Below, piece after piece: positions 49,468 through 58,601 of a DNA stretch of 64,000 nucleotides. A program made the translations under genes and the position numbers. Location: positions 24,450 through 88,449 of the forward strand of contig NZ_JBHRSA010000013.1 in NCBI RefSeq assembly GCF_042643145.1, read 5' to 3'. The notes below the pieces were generated by a model. That model made no database searches. It saw only the letters and a program-made list of their open reading frames with translations, and had not been told where the DNA came from. Position 1 is the stretch's first letter. Every line of letters begins with the position of its first letter. The DNA is from Virgibacillus_O xinjiangensis. Its GTDB lineage: Bacteria > Bacillota > Bacilli > Bacillales > Amphibacillaceae.

Positions 49468-51780
49468 TTGGAATACAAAAAAAAGGAAGAAAAACCATGG
49501 AGGAAGTACGTCAACAAATTTTCCATGTTGGGTACGGCAGCTCTGTCTGCAGCTATGCTCTTAGGGGGATGCCAAGCTCAGACGGATGAGGCTGATGCCG
49601 GCGAGGCCCCGCAAGCAGACACAGAAAACCAAGCCCTTACAGATGAAAAGACGAATGTGATGTATATCGTCTTGGACGATTCGGGCTTTTCGGACCTGGG
49701 CAGCTATGGCTCTGAAATTAGCACCCCGAATATCGATGAACTGGCGGAAAATGGGCTGAAGTATAACAACTTCCATGCAACACCGGTTTGTTCGCCAACA
49801 CGTGCCTCCTTACTGACAGGCAGGAACAGCCACGCAGTCGGCATGGGGAATGTCGCGAACTTCGACTTCGGGGAAGAATACCCGAGCAAAAGAGCCCGAA
49901 TTCCCGATGAAGCCGGTTTTGTCACAGAGGTGCTTGGTGAAAACGGCTATACAAACTTCGGAGTCGGAAAATGGCACATCACCCCGACCACAGAACTCTC
50001 TCCGGCTGGCCCCTATGACCGGTGGCCGCTTGGAAAAGGATTCGACAGATACTATGGAAATTTGGAAGACTCTTCCGACCAGTTCCGACCGGAATTATTC
50101 AGGGATAATAGCCCTGTTCCTTTGCCTGATGTGAAAGACTACCATTATTCCGAAGATATTGTGGGCAATGCCGAACAATATATGACGGACCATGTATCCA
50201 TTCGACCGGATGACCCATTCTTCATGTATCTAGGTTTCGGTGCCCAGCATATGCCCCACCAAGTGCCCGAGGAATATATCGATCAATATGAAGGCAAATA
50301 TGATGAAGGCTGGGATGTGATCCGCAAACAGCGGTTTGAAAGACAGAAGGAGCTTGGCATCATCCCTGAAGATGCTGAACTTGCTCCCCGTTCCCCTGAT
50401 GTTCCGGCATGGGACAGCCTGAGTGAAGATCAAAAGAAACTTTATGCCAGGTTCATGGAGACATATGCTGGATTTTTGACACACACCGATGAACAAGTAG
50501 GTAAATTAATGGATTCCTTGGAGGAAATGGGGGAATTGGATAATACGCTCATTGTATTGATTTCCGATAATGGCGCCAGCTTCTCCGGTGGAGAACACGG
50601 GGCCACGAATCAATCCATGGCCTATAATAAGATTCCTGAAGAATTCGAATCCATAAATGGAAAGTATGAACAGATTGGCAGTGGGCAGACGAACAGCGAC
50701 TACCCCTCCGGATGGGCACAAGTAAGCAACACACCATTTGCGAAATTCAAAGGCACGACACATGCAGGCGGGATACGCACTCCGATGATTGTTCACTGGC
50801 CGAATGGCACGGAAGCACGCGGGGAGACCAGAACACAGTTCACCCATGTCAGTGATATTACCGCTACTGTTTATGATGTCCTTGGAGTGGAAGCCCCAGA
50901 CCAATTGGATGGCACCGAACAAATGGAAGTGACAGGCGTCAGTTTTGCAGATACCTTTGACCATCCAGAGGCAGAAACAGGCAAGGATACACAGTACTTC
51001 GAGCATAGTGGAAAACGCACCATTTATCATGACGGCTGGAAAGCGATCTCCATTCATGAGCCCGGTACAGATTTTGCGGAAGATGAATGGGAACTGTACA
51101 ATACAACTGAAGACTATTCCGAACTGACTGATGTCGCAGAGGAACATCCCGAAGTGCTGGAGGAACTCATCGATCTCTGGCATGAAGAAGCCGAAAAGAA
51201 CAACGTCCTGCCAATGTCGGAAAACTTCTTGGAAGGTCTGGCGCATCTGCCAGAAGACAATATCAGGGCAAAATCTTCCTTCACGTATTACCCGGGGATG
51301 TCCCATTTAAGTGAATCCGCTGCACCACTGACATTGGACCGCAACCATGAAATCACCATTCCGATCGAATACCAGGAAGGAGACGAAGGTGTCCTGTTGG
51401 CACTAGGCAATGATAAGAGCGGCTACACCTTCTACGTAAAAGAAAACACCCTCCATTATGAATATCATAATGGTACCGAAAGATATACCATCACCACAGA
51501 AGGTACGTTGAATGAGGGGGAAAATACCATCACCCTCACATTTGAAAACACAGGGGAGAACCAAGGAACAGGCAGGCTATCCGTCAATGGGGATGCTGTC
51601 GGAGAAACAGAAATACAGACCCTTCCGCTTAAAACGTCTTTCGAAGGGTTGGATATCGGAAAAGATCTGCTATATCCTGTAAGCCCAGCGTATGCGGAGG
51701 AAGGAAGCTTCCCATTCACTGGTGAAATTGAAAAAGTCCAATACGACTTGGAAACAGGTGAATATCTATTCGCTGAGTAG
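49468..51780 (+). CDS. Lipoprotein type I sulfatase, Cys-type
   Basis: The protein has 770 residues from a TTG at 49468, 10 bp after AAGGAGG; the frame stays open upstream only by overlapping the FGE gene. A signal peptide ends in the lipobox LLGGC (Cys35). The sulfatase domain has metal Asp70/Asp71 (IVLDDSGFSDLG) and the modification motif Cys108-Ser-Pro-Thr-Arg, then GVGKWHI and ISDNGASFSGGEHG. A C-terminal beta-rich domain (about 620-765) resembles those of long arylsulfatases. It should act outside the membrane on sulfate esters; the substrate is unknown. Confidence 0.9.
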   Translation: MEYKKKEEKPWRKYVNKFSMLGTAALSAAMLLGGCQAQTDEADAGEAPQADTENQALTDEKTNVMYIVLDDSGFSDLGSYGSEISTPNIDELAENGLKYNNFHATPVCSPTRASLLTGRNSHAVGMGNVANFDFGEEYPSKRARIPDEAGFVTEVLGENGYTNFGVGKWHITPTTELSPAGPYDRWPLGKGFDRYYGNLEDSSDQFRPELFRDNSPVPLPDVKDYHYSEDIVGNAEQYMTDHVSIRPDDPFFMYLGFGAQHMPHQVPEEYIDQYEGKYDEGWDVIRKQRFERQKELGIIPEDAELAPRSPDVPAWDSLSEDQKKLYARFMETYAGFLTHTDEQVGKLMDSLEEMGELDNTLIVLISDNGASFSGGEHGATNQSMAYNKIPEEFESINGKYEQIGSGQTNSDYPSGWAQVSNTPFAKFKGTTHAGGIRTPMIVHWPNGTEARGETRTQFTHVSDITATVYDVLGVEAPDQLDGTEQMEVTGVSFADTFDHPEAETGKDTQYFEHSGKRTIYHDGWKAISIHEPGTDFAEDEWELYNTTEDYSELTDVAEEHPEVLEELIDLWHEEAEKNNVLPMSENFLEGLAHLPEDNIRAKSSFTYYPGMSHLSESAAPLTLDRNHEITIPIEYQEGDEGVLLALGNDKSGYTFYVKENTLHYEYHNGTERYTITTEGTLNEGENTITLTFENTGENQGTGRLSVNGDAVGETEIQTLPLKTSFEGLDIGKDLLYPVSPAYAEEGSFPFTGEIEKVQYDLETGEYLFAE

Positions 51781-51788
51781 GCGACGTT

Positions 51789-51818
51789 AGGAGCGGTTTC
51801 GAAACCGCTCCTTTTTTC
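51789..51818 (+). terminator. Terminator of the sulfatase operon
   Basis: AGGAGCGGTTTC and GAAACCGCTCCT form a perfect 12-bp palindrome followed by TTTTTT. Confidence 0.9.
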
Positions 51819-51825
51819 TGTCACA

Positions 51826-51860
51826 AAAAAAGAAGCCCCCGCCAGGCGAGGACTTCCTCT
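51826..51860 (-). terminator. Terminator of the Gfo/Idh/MocA operon
   Basis: On the minus strand a GAAG...CGCC/GGCG...CTTC stem-loop with a few mismatches runs into seven T. Confidence 0.75.
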
Positions 51861-51872
51861 CTCATTTTACTA

Positions 51873-52949
51873 TTATTCCGCTACAACCACTGCTTCATTC
51901 TGCGCAACCAGGCACAATTCTGCCGCTTTGAAGGCATGTTCCTGTGTCATTGCATTTTCGGTGCGGTGGATGCAGTCCTTGATCAACTCTCCGAAGAACG
52001 GGAACCCTACTTCCCCAGACAGGTCATAATGCTTCTCGCCGTCTTTGTTGACCAGATATAAATGGTCTCCTGATTCTTCGCGGGCGACATCGACATACTT
52101 ACGGATCTCGATGGTTCCTTCTGTCCCGGTGATGAAGGTACGTCCATCTCCCCAGGTACTCAACCCGTCTGGAGTGAACCAGTCCACCTTGAAGTAGAAG
52201 GTGGCTCCATTGTCGCCGACCAATGTTGCGTCCCCATAATCCTCCAGTTCTGGATGGTCCGGGTTGTTGTAATTCGCTACCTTGCTATGCAGGATCTTCG
52301 CATCTTGGTTCCCGGTATAATAGAGGAACTGTTCGATTTGATGGCTGCCGATATCACAGAGGATTCCGCCATACTGTTCCTTGTTGAAGAACCAGTCCGG
52401 ACGGCTTGGTGCATTCAAGCGGTGTGGGCCGAAGCCAGTCACCTGGATCACATCGCCGATCGCCCCGTCCTTGATCAGGTCTCCGGCAAACACGGCTCCT
52501 TCGACATGGAGGCGCTCACTGAAATAGACCATGTATTTTTGCCCAGTCCGTTCTACCACCCGCTTGGTTTCTTCCAACTGTTCCATGGTCGTGAACGGTG
52601 TTTTATCGGTGAAGTAATCCTTGCCGGCTTCCATCACTTTGTTTCCTAAAGCACTGCGCTCAGAAGGGATGGCTGCTGCTGCGACCAATTTGATATCCTC
52701 ATCTTCCAGCACCTGCTCCAGGCTGTCCGCCACCTTCACCTCAGGGAAGTTTTCCACAAAATCCTTCACTTTTTCAGCATCCGGATCATAGACCCATTTC
52801 AAGGTGGCTCCCGCTTCTACAAGGCCATTGCACATCCCATTGATATGGCCATGGTCGAGGGCGACTGCTGCGACTTGAAACTCTCCTTCGTTTACGACGG
52901 GATTCGGTTTTCCCTTCGGTGCATAATTCATTCCGTCTTTACTGCTCAT
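51873..52949 (-). CDS. Gfo/Idh/MocA-family oxidoreductase (third in operon)
   Basis: The protein has 358 residues. The N-terminal Rossmann half is atypical (VAAVALDHGHINGMCNGLVEAGATLKWVYDPD, without a clear GxGxxG). The family's middle motif appears as DYFTDKTPFTTMEQLEE, with Lys-Thr in place of the common EKP. GGILCDIGSHQIEQFLYYTG carries the catalytic Asp and His. It is probably an NAD(P)-dependent sugar or polyol dehydrogenase. It starts 62 bp after the isomerase gene, probably in the same operon. Confidence 0.85.
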   Translation of the reverse strand: MSSKDGMNYAPKGKPNPVVNEGEFQVAAVALDHGHINGMCNGLVEAGATLKWVYDPDAEKVKDFVENFPEVKVADSLEQVLEDEDIKLVAAAAIPSERSALGNKVMEAGKDYFTDKTPFTTMEQLEETKRVVERTGQKYMVYFSERLHVEGAVFAGDLIKDGAIGDVIQVTGFGPHRLNAPSRPDWFFNKEQYGGILCDIGSHQIEQFLYYTGNQDAKILHSKVANYNNPDHPELEDYGDATLVGDNGATFYFKVDWFTPDGLSTWGDGRTFITGTEGTIEIRKYVDVAREESGDHLYLVNKDGEKHYDLSGEVGFPFFGELIKDCIHRTENAMTQEHAFKAAELCLVAQNEAVVVAE

Positions 52950-53011
52950 GATTGTATCGCTCCTTCATTACATTCAAGAATACTAGTAGGATTCAGCTGT
53001 CTCTTTGTCTA

Positions 53012-53872
53012 TTAAAACCAGTCCGAATATCCCAGACTTCTCAAGTTGTTGGCGGATGTCTCCAAACAATCGAATGGATCTCTGCCATAGGTGTCATCCT
53101 GCTCGATCAGGAAATATTGTGCTCCACTTTCCAGGCCAGCCTGAATGATGGCAGGCATGTCCAAATTCCCTTCCCCGACTTCAGCAAACTCGATCAGATT
53201 GGTGAATTTCTGGAAGAATACGCCCATATCGTCAAGATCACCTTCTTCGATATCCAAATCGCCAATCCGGTAGTCTTTCAAATGAAGCAAGGAAATGCGG
53301 TCTTTGTATTGCTTGATGAACTCTACTGGATTCACTCCTGCACGCTGGATCCAATGCACATCCAATTCGAAGCCGAGCTTGGATGTATTGTTCTTCATCA
53401 GGTCCAACAGGAATTCGCCATCATATTTTTGGAATTCGATGTGATGGGTATGGTAATACAATTCAATCCCGTGCTCTTCCAATCGTCCTGCCATTTCTTC
53501 CGCTCTTTCGATGAATGCCATGATCTGGTCTTTATCGCCCATGATATTCAATGGCAGCATGCCGATCCGGATGAAATTACAGTTTAATGTCTTGCAGTCC
53601 TGCACAATCTTGTCAAAGTCGTTGGACAAGGTTTCTCCCGGTGCACCTGGAAGCATCGGCTCCAACCCGGCAGATAGTGCTGCGATCTTGATATCGAAAT
53701 CTTCGCTCGCCTGTTTCAATGCTGCCACATTCTCTTCCGTCATCGGAATCTGAGAAACTTCCACGGCTCCGAAACCGAGGTCAGCCAGCTTTTTCATCGT
53801 TTCATAGGCACCAAGTTCTTCCACTTTCTGTTTCAACATCATCATTTGCACGCCAATTTTGCCTGTTGTCAT
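53012..53872 (-). CDS. Sugar phosphate isomerase/epimerase-like TIM barrel
   Basis: The protein has 286 residues and is an AP-endonuclease-2/IolE-type barrel with metal-binding residues in LYYHTHHIEF, GFELDVHWIQRAGV, LLHLKDY and EVGEGNLD near the end. The family isomerises or epimerises ketoses or dehydrates keto-inositols. It overlaps the preceding oxidoreductase gene by ATGA (4 bp), so the two are translationally coupled and probably act in one pathway. Confidence 0.87.
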   Translation of the reverse strand: MTTGKIGVQMMMLKQKVEELGAYETMKKLADLGFGAVEVSQIPMTEENVAALKQASEDFDIKIAALSAGLEPMLPGAPGETLSNDFDKIVQDCKTLNCNFIRIGMLPLNIMGDKDQIMAFIERAEEMAGRLEEHGIELYYHTHHIEFQKYDGEFLLDLMKNNTSKLGFELDVHWIQRAGVNPVEFIKQYKDRISLLHLKDYRIGDLDIEEGDLDDMGVFFQKFTNLIEFAEVGEGNLDMPAIIQAGLESGAQYFLIEQDDTYGRDPFDCLETSANNLRSLGYSDWF

Positions 53873-54879
53873 TTGTAAACCTCCATATCGATCGTTTGCT
53901 TGATTTCCGAAGACCTTCGGATGGCACTGATCATCTCCATCGATGTCTGGGCATCTCTTGCATGGATATAATCATCAGAATCCTGTTCAATACACGTATA
54001 GAAATGGTTGATCAGCTTCCCATGACTTGCCCCATAATAGAATTTCTTGCCGGGAAGCTTGTCATCTTCTATGATTTTCTCTTTCTTGCCTTCATCATTG
54101 GTGATCGTGAGGATGCTGTCCTTGATCGTCAGCTTGCCCCGCTCCAGGATGACTTGGAACTCCACCGAAGAGTTGGTTGCGTTCGTCACGGTGGCAAAGA
54201 ATAATCCCTTGGCATCATTCTTGAATTGAATATGGGCGGTCGCTGTATCTTCCACTTCATGCCCATAATCAAGCAGATTATCAATGGATCCGCGGATCGT
54301 CTCGATTTCACCGCCGATCAGCTGCATGAGATCCAGGCTATGGATGGATTGATTGATCATCACGCCCCCGCCAGCCTGCCTCATCTTCCCTCTCCACGGC
54401 TTCACATCGTAATATTCCTTCGGCCGGAACCATGTCACCAATGCTTTGATCCCTGTCACTTCTCCATACCCACCGCTTGCTATAAGCTCCCTCAGTTTTA
54501 CAAAAGTCGCATTCAACCGGTTCTGCAGGCTAAGGCAGATCTTCACATCTTCGTATTTTTTCTCCAAGTCCACAAGGAACATGCCTTCCTCTGCATTCCT
54601 GGCCAACGGTTTTTCCAGAAAAACATGGACACCCTTCTCCACCACCGCTTTTGCGGCTGGATAATGGAGATGGTGCGGCAGGCAGATATGGACACAATCC
54701 AGTGATTCCTTCTCCAGCATTTCCTCATAATCTGTATAAAAAGGCACCCCCGGGACCGAATCCCGGAGTGACTCATCGATATCACATACTGCTGCCAGTT
54801 CTGCATGGGGACTTTCTTGTATGATCGGCACATGGATTTTGGAGATGTCTCCCAGTCCAATAACTGCTGCTTTAAGCAT
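53869..54879 (-). CDS. Gfo/Idh/MocA-family oxidoreductase (second in operon)
   Basis: The protein has 336 residues from the ATG at 54879, with GAGGAGGGG upstream. The Rossmann start AAVIGLGDISKIHVP, the conserved HVFLEKPLARNAEEG (EKP motif) and the active-site MRQAGGGVMINQSIHSLDLMQLIGG with catalytic His are all clear. The cofactor-binding and substrate domains are complete. The product probably passes substrate to, or receives it from, the coupled isomerase. The substrate is unknown. Confidence 0.87.
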   Translation of the reverse strand: MLKAAVIGLGDISKIHVPIIQESPHAELAAVCDIDESLRDSVPGVPFYTDYEEMLEKESLDCVHICLPHHLHYPAAKAVVEKGVHVFLEKPLARNAEEGMFLVDLEKKYEDVKICLSLQNRLNATFVKLRELIASGGYGEVTGIKALVTWFRPKEYYDVKPWRGKMRQAGGGVMINQSIHSLDLMQLIGGEIETIRGSIDNLLDYGHEVEDTATAHIQFKNDAKGLFFATVTNATNSSVEFQVILERGKLTIKDSILTITNDEGKKEKIIEDDKLPGKKFYYGASHGKLINHFYTCIEQDSDDYIHARDAQTSMEMISAIRRSSEIKQTIDMEVYK

Positions 54880-54913
54880 GAGCTGCCCCTCCTCAAAGAA
54901 GTTGGTCAGAGAA

Positions 54914-54934
54914 AACTGGGCAGATGCCCCAGTT
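54914..54934. other. Intercistronic hairpin between two oxidoreductase genes
   Basis: AACTGGG and CCCAGTT form a 7-bp stem in the 123-bp gap. There is no T run. It may partition expression within the operon. Confidence 0.4.
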
Positions 54935-55002
54935 GCCCTTCTTCTGCTGTAGATGGGAAAGCAGAGGAATGGACCCTCTCTTTCCCCACACAACAAATTC
55001 AT

Positions 55003-56157
55003 TTATTTGGTTGTTGCTTTTTCTTCCTCGATGCGTTTGTTCAGTTCCTCCAGGTATACTTCTTCATCCACTGGAAGTTCCACTTCTTTTCCTAACCAGC
55101 TGGACAAGTGAATGGCATTGGCCAATGCGACACCATGGATGCCGTCACTGCCCGGAGCGATCAGAGGCTCACCATCGAGAACATTCGCTGCGAAGTTTTC
55201 CAATACAGCTACATGCTGTCCGCCCCAAACACTTTCAAATTCGAGGACTTCTGTTTCGTAAATGTCATCAGTTGTTCCGCCCATGAAGATCTTCATGACA
55301 TCCTGCATGCTCATCGAATTGCTCATTTCATTTTCTGGCTGCTTCAGGCGTTTTACAGTAACTTTTTTACTGTCGTCGACCACGATTTTCCCTTTGTCGC
55401 CAAGGATTTCAAAACGGTCCGTTCCCATCACATCATGCGTACAGGTAACGAATACACCAGTTGCCCCGTTGCCGTAATCCAGCAATGTAGTCACTTCATC
55501 CTCTACGGCAATATCTCTCTGATAGCCATACTTCACATTGGAATACACTTTCTTCGGCATGCCGGCGATCCATTGCAGAAGATCCAGCTGATGTGGTGCC
55601 TGGTTGACGAGGACACCGCCGCCTTCTCCATCCCAAGTCGCTCTCCATGCACTTTGGTCATAGTAGCCCTGTGGTCTCCACCAAGTGGTGATGATCCAGT
55701 TGGTACGACGGATGCTGCCGATTTCTCCGTTGTCGATGATCTCTTTCACCTTTTGATACAGTTCATTGGTCCGTTGGTTGAACATGATGGCAAAGGTGAG
55801 TTCAGGCTTCTTAGCAGCAAACTCATTCAGCTCTTTCACCTGTTTGGTATACACACCAGCAGGCTTTTCGCCCAGTACATGGATGTCCCTCTTCAGCGCT
55901 TCAATTCCCATTTCAGGGTGCAGGTAGTGTGGTACCGTAGTGACGATGGCATCCACATTGCCGCTTTCCATCATTTCAATATAATCCTCATAGAATGGAA
56001 CGTCTGGATATTTCTCTGCGACCGCTTTCTTTTTTTCTGGGTCGATGTCACAGATCGCACCGATTTCCATGTTCCCTACTCTTCCTTCAGCGATGAATCC
56101 TGCATAGGCACCACCCTGGGCACCGAATCCGACAATACCTAACCTTACTTTGCTCAT
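55003..56157 (-). CDS. Gfo/Idh/MocA-family oxidoreductase (first in operon)
   Basis: The protein has 384 residues. It has GIVGFGAQGGAYAGF as the dinucleotide loop, HVLGEKPAGVYTKQ for the EKP motif, and WDGEGGGVLVNQAPHQLDLLQWIAG with the catalytic His. Its ATG overlaps the stop of the AraC gene by 4 bp, so it is translationally coupled to its likely regulator. Three distinct members of this family in one operon suggest sequential oxidation and reduction of a sugar or cyclitol. Confidence 0.87.
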   Translation of the reverse strand: MSKVRLGIVGFGAQGGAYAGFIAEGRVGNMEIGAICDIDPEKKKAVAEKYPDVPFYEDYIEMMESGNVDAIVTTVPHYLHPEMGIEALKRDIHVLGEKPAGVYTKQVKELNEFAAKKPELTFAIMFNQRTNELYQKVKEIIDNGEIGSIRRTNWIITTWWRPQGYYDQSAWRATWDGEGGGVLVNQAPHQLDLLQWIAGMPKKVYSNVKYGYQRDIAVEDEVTTLLDYGNGATGVFVTCTHDVMGTDRFEILGDKGKIVVDDSKKVTVKRLKQPENEMSNSMSMQDVMKIFMGGTTDDIYETEVLEFESVWGGQHVAVLENFAANVLDGEPLIAPGSDGIHGVALANAIHLSSWLGKEVELPVDEEVYLEELNKRIEEEKATTK

Positions 56158-57017
56158 AGTTCATTCTCCTCACCATATATTTTTAAGCGCTGACGGCGAT
56201 ATTCTTTCGCAGTCACGCCTACTTTCGACTTAAAATATCTGCTGAAATGCGAAACACTTTCGAATCCGCTTTCACAAGCGATGTCTTTCAATGGCTTATC
56301 CGGTTCTGCTTCCAATAAATATTTTGCCTGGGTCAGACGGGAGCTCATGACATATTCCATAACGGTGAACCCCGTCATTTCTTTGAACACATGGGACACA
56401 TAGGACTTGCTGATGCTGAGTGCTTCCGCAATCGAGTCGATGGTCAACTTCTCCATGAAATTCTCCTGGATATATTTCGCGATGTTTTCCGCATGCTCCG
56501 CTTTCTCGGCCTTATGGGTCGGAAGATTGTTCGACTCCACTCGCCCTAGACGATGCACGCTTGCCAGCACTTGAAGCAGCAATGCCTTCATTTCCACCTC
56601 AGCCGTCCTGTCCGCCGGATCCGCCTTCCGCTTCAACTCGGCCAACTGTCCAGTGACTTCCACTAAATGCTTGAATTCCTCATTTTCCTTGGTGCGGATG
56701 AAATAATGATGATGCTTTTCGAATAGGTCCAATAGGTACTCAGCACCTACTGCCTGCAACATCCCTTTCAACCACTGGGGAGAGAAATGGACATGGCTGC
56801 GTACATACGGGCTGTTCGGTGGAACATTCGGCTTATGCAATGCCAAACCGTCCATCAACAGGACATCCCCCGGTTCCAAATCATAGATCTGGTTGTGGAT
56901 GAGATACCTGCAAGTACCCGAATGGAACAGGAAGACCTCATATTCCCTATGTGAATGGAAATCGATGTTCTCCCATACGCCTTGTATCCGGTAATTCACC
57001 AACAATGGCTCGTCCAT
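56154..57017 (-). CDS. AraC-family regulator
   Basis: The protein has 287 residues. An N-terminal cupin-like ligand domain (about 15-90; HSHREYEVFLFHSGTCRYLI, YDLEPGDVLLMDG) is followed by a C-terminal double helix-turn-helix (about 185-280; LTIDSIAEALSISKSYVSHVFKEMTGFTV, LKDIACESGFESVSHFSRYFKSKVG). It is first in the operon with three oxidoreductases and an isomerase and probably activates it in response to the pathway sugar. A cre box lies 47 bp upstream. Confidence 0.9.
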   Translation of the reverse strand: MDEPLLVNYRIQGVWENIDFHSHREYEVFLFHSGTCRYLIHNQIYDLEPGDVLLMDGLALHKPNVPPNSPYVRSHVHFSPQWLKGMLQAVGAEYLLDLFEKHHHYFIRTKENEEFKHLVEVTGQLAELKRKADPADRTAEVEMKALLLQVLASVHRLGRVESNNLPTHKAEKAEHAENIAKYIQENFMEKLTIDSIAEALSISKSYVSHVFKEMTGFTVMEYVMSSRLTQAKYLLEAEPDKPLKDIACESGFESVSHFSRYFKSKVGVTAKEYRRQRLKIYGEENEL

Positions 57018-57063
57018 GTCCTCTCCCTCCCTTCGGAAAATCTAGTACCATTATCGCATGGAC

Positions 57064-57077
57064 TGCAAACGATTTCA
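57064..57077. promoter_or_regulatory. cre box ahead of the AraC operon
   Basis: TGCAAACGATTTCA fits the relaxed consensus TGNAANCGNWNNCA. It lies 47 bp before the AraC start. Confidence 0.6.
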
Positions 57078-57179
57078 TTACCTGGAACTGCCTTTGTTTA
57101 TGTAAAAATTGTCTGAGAATGCTTTTCAAATGACACGTGAAGATAAAAATCCCGCTAAACACTACTCTTCGTCTGCAAA

Positions 57180-57217
57180 TAAAAACGGTACCCGGCGCAT
57201 AGAGTGCCAGATACCGT
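57180..57217 (-). terminator. Terminator of the malic enzyme-transporter operon
   Basis: ACGGTA and TACCGT with an inner GGC/GCC stem run into TTTTTATTT on the minus strand. Confidence 0.75.
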
Positions 57218-57230
57218 ATCGTTCATCCAG

Positions 57231-58565
57231 TCAGACAAATAATGGAATCAGTAAGCCTGCCAGCAACAGAATCAATGCTCCCCCTAAACGGGAGGAAATC
57301 TGGGCGAATGGCATGAGTTCCATCCGTTTAGCTGCGGAAAGTACGGCCACATCACCGGTACCTCCCATATTCGCCATGCAGAGGCCAGCAGTGATTGCTG
57401 CTTCAATCGGATAGAATCCAACAAGTCTGCCCAACAGCCCCGCTCCAATGATGGCTCCTACCACTACACCGGACACTGTCAGTACATATTGCAGGGTCAA
57501 TGCCTCCAAGACGGTTCCTAAGTCGGTATAAGCAACACCAATACCAAATAGTAGGGCAAAGGTCCAATTCTTTGCGACAAATTGATACCATTGACTGGCC
57601 CCTTCCACCACCGGTGCCGGGATGACATTCATGATCTTTGTTGCAGCAACAAGAATGATCATGATGGCATAAGCATGGATGGGAATAAAACTGCTCAACA
57701 ATGCACCAGCCGTAAAGAAGGTCAATGCTGCCAGCAAGCCGGCACCCATTTTCTGAATATCATAATGGAATGTTGGCTTTTCATATTTGAATCCTTTGAC
57801 CAGCTGGCCATTACCTGTCAGGAATGGATATTTTCTTCCCAGCCTGTCCAACAAACTTGCCAACACGATGGCGAATACATTTCCTAAAGCTAGAGCTGGT
57901 ACCAGAATCGAGATATAATAGCTTGGGTCATTTCCAAGCAGCTCGGAATAGACTTGACTCATCGGAACGGCTCCCGCCCCCATTCCCCCACCAAGGATCG
58001 GCATGGCGATAACCAGTACAGCCTCCTGGAGGGTGAAGCCTACGATGGAGCCGATGAGTCCAGTGAGTGCCATGGCACCGAGGACAGCTCCTCCTATTGG
58101 CAGAAAATAACGCAGACCGACTTTCACCAATATTTTCGAATTCATTCCCAGAATACTGCCAGTGATCAACGCGGCAATATAAAAGTTCAAAAAGCCTCCA
58201 GCCTTCATGAAATCTGTAATAGAAGTGGTGATGGTTTCTGGAAGTAATCCACTATACACCATGTAAGCGGAGCCAAAGATCGCTATGATTGCGCCTCCGC
58301 CGAGATAGGTTTTCACAATCGGCAAGCGGTCGCCCACATAACCGAACAACTCGCCAAGTACAATCATCACCAGCAAGCTGCCAATCATTCCCCCCGGAAG
58401 GTTTCCTGTATACATACCTGCCAAAGTTACGACCGCAAATAAGGCGAACCAAGCAACAGGCACATTGAAAATGGTCACGCGGTTCTTTGTAGGGAGTGTT
58501 TGTACCTTGCCCGTATCTTCTTTATTGAACACTCTCTCTGAAAGTTTCCTTGCTAATTCTGTCAT
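57231..58565 (-). CDS. maeN: 2-hydroxycarboxylate (malate/citrate) cation symporter, MaeN/CitS family
   Basis: The protein has 444 residues with about 11-12 membrane segments. Both GGxG loops of the family are present (LGGGMGAGAVPMS and MANMGGTGDVAVLSAAKRMELMPFAQISSRLGG), the second with the substrate-binding Arg near its end. Members take up malate or citrate with Na+ or H+. The malic enzyme gene 36 bp upstream in the same operon and the adjacent CitA-type sensor favour malate. The symbol follows B. subtilis MaeN by analogy. Confidence 0.88.
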   Translation of the reverse strand: MTELARKLSERVFNKEDTGKVQTLPTKNRVTIFNVPVAWFALFAVVTLAGMYTGNLPGGMIGSLLVMIVLGELFGYVGDRLPIVKTYLGGGAIIAIFGSAYMVYSGLLPETITTSITDFMKAGGFLNFYIAALITGSILGMNSKILVKVGLRYFLPIGGAVLGAMALTGLIGSIVGFTLQEAVLVIAMPILGGGMGAGAVPMSQVYSELLGNDPSYYISILVPALALGNVFAIVLASLLDRLGRKYPFLTGNGQLVKGFKYEKPTFHYDIQKMGAGLLAALTFFTAGALLSSFIPIHAYAIMIILVAATKIMNVIPAPVVEGASQWYQFVAKNWTFALLFGIGVAYTDLGTVLEALTLQYVLTVSGVVVGAIIGAGLLGRLVGFYPIEAAITAGLCMANMGGTGDVAVLSAAKRMELMPFAQISSRLGGALILLLAGLLIPLFV

Positions 58566-58601
58566 TACACTTCCTCCTCATCCTCGTTCAGGACCCGGTT
58601 A

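Noticed and set aside
55108..56142. Open frame of 344 codons on the plus strand
   Set aside because: It is a shadow of the first Gfo/Idh/MocA gene; its translation has no recognisable domain.
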